Shown: positions 4,603 to 5,163 of the stretch, one piece after another
How the letters are laid out: each line of letters opens with the position of its first letter
How positions within the stretch are numbered: position 1 is the first letter of the stretch
NCBI GenBank assembly: GCA_030150335.1
Contig: JASLGC010000175.1
Span: 1-5,163, forward strand
Direction: 5' to 3'
Source of the DNA: Flavobacterium sp.
Lineage (GTDB): Bacteria; Bacteroidota; Bacteroidia; Flavobacteriales; Flavobacteriaceae
DNA: 5,163 bases
Made by a program: the position numbers and the translations under genes
The notes under the pieces: model-generated
Seen by the model: the letters and a program-made list of their open reading frames with translations, nothing else
Databases searched by the model: none
What the model was told of the DNA's origin: nothing

Positions 4603-5163
4603 ATGACTACAAAGATTTATTCCCCAGAAGAACTTCAGAAAATGGCTCCTATCTTTGGACAAACTTCATTCGACAACCACGAGCAAATTGTTTTCTGTCA
4701 CGACAAAGATTCTGGACTAAAAGCAATAATAGGAATCCACAATACTACACTCGGACCCGCATTAGGAGGCACAAGAATGTGGAACTACAATTCTGAATGG
4801 GATGCACTAAACGATGTTTTAAGATTATCAAGAGGAATGACTTATAAATCTGCAATTTCTGGCCTTGACTTAGGAGGAGGAAAAGCGGTTATAATAGGTG
4901 ATGCTGCAAAAGATAAAAGTCCTGAACTAATCAAAGCTTTCGCTAAGTATGTAGATTCTCTTGGTGGAAGATATATCACGGCAGAAGATGTTGGTACTAC
5001 AACAGAGGATATGGACTTAATTCATAGTATTACACCTCACGTTACAGGAATCTCTGAAAGCTTAGGCGGATCAGGAAACCCCTCTCCTGTTACTGCTTAT
5101 GGTGTATTTATGGGACTAAAAGCTGCTGCTAACTTCCAATTTGGCTCTGACGATTTGAACGGT
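4603..5163 (+). CDS. Leucine dehydrogenase-type Glu/Leu/Phe/Val dehydrogenase, N-terminal part (cut by right edge)
   Basis: Enzymes of this family reversibly deaminate a branched-chain or aromatic amino acid to its 2-oxo acid with NAD. The frame is open from the ATG at 4603 for 187 codons to the window edge. What is visible is the N-terminal substrate-binding domain: NTTLGPALGGTRMW (residues 47-60), RGMTYKSAISGLDLGGGKA with Lys82 and Lys94 (78-95), ITAEDVGTTTEDM with Asp129 (125-137), and the start of the hinge, SPVTAYGVFMGLKAA (161-175). The relative spacing of Lys82, Lys94 and Asp129 is the same as that of the substrate-binding and catalytic residues of Bacillus leucine dehydrogenase. Together with the GGTRMW variant this favours leucine (or valine/phenylalanine) over glutamate. 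The Rossmann NAD domain is outside the window. In flavobacteria such an enzyme could supply precursors of branched-chain fatty acids (inference). No Shine-Dalgarno sequence is seen; the gene has its own upstream promoter region. Confidence 0.92.
   Translation, partial: MTTKIYSPEELQKMAPIFGQTSFDNHEQIVFCHDKDSGLKAIIGIHNTTLGPALGGTRMWNYNSEWDALNDVLRLSRGMTYKSAISGLDLGGGKAVIIGDAAKDKSPELIKAFAKYVDSLGGRYITAEDVGTTTEDMDLIHSITPHVTGISESLGGSGNPSPVTAYGVFMGLKAAANFQFGSDDLNG

Overview
The window looks like a piece of a low-GC chromosome from the Bacteroidota, most likely family Flavobacteriaceae (a Flavobacterium- or Myroides-like organism). This rests on four observations: AT-rich coding sequence, start codons without Shine-Dalgarno sequences but with A-rich leaders, several matches to the Bacteroidota promoter -7 element TAnnTTTG, and typical flavobacterial protein types. 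The genus is inference, not proof.

Layout from left to right: (1) the 3' part of truB (tRNA pseudouridine-55 synthase) runs rightward off the left edge. (2) A leftward small lipoprotein of unknown function converges on truB, and both share a perfect 15-bp bidirectional terminator. (3) After a 178-bp divergent spacer comes a rightward exported YiiX-type permuted papain-like hydrolase. (4) A leftward monothiol thioredoxin-fold protein converges on the hydrolase, and the terminator stem of that pair lies partly inside the hydrolase coding sequence. (5) A 67-bp divergent promoter region separates the thioredoxin-like gene from a rightward patatin-like phospholipase. (6) pyrH (UMP kinase) and frr (ribosome recycling factor) follow in the same direction as a tight two-gene operon with its own strong-looking promoter and a classic terminator. 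(7) After a 184-bp spacer, a leucine-dehydrogenase-type amino acid dehydrogenase starts and runs off the right edge.

Functionally this is mostly core-genome housekeeping: tRNA modification (truB), pyrimidine nucleotide supply (pyrH), translation recycling (frr) and branched-chain amino acid metabolism (leucine dehydrogenase, which in this group could feed branched-chain fatty-acid precursors). Between them sit envelope and lipid-related accessory genes (lipoprotein, YiiX-like hydrolase, patatin). I see no rRNA, tRNA, insertion sequence, CRISPR array, phage gene or convincing new multi-gene system. The most noteworthy items are the terminator built into a coding sequence, the internal 11-residue repeat of the unknown lipoprotein, the single-cysteine thioredoxin site, and a strongly G-depleted spacer with a small dyad upstream of the dehydrogenase. 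No stretch longer than 300 bases lacks a gene.
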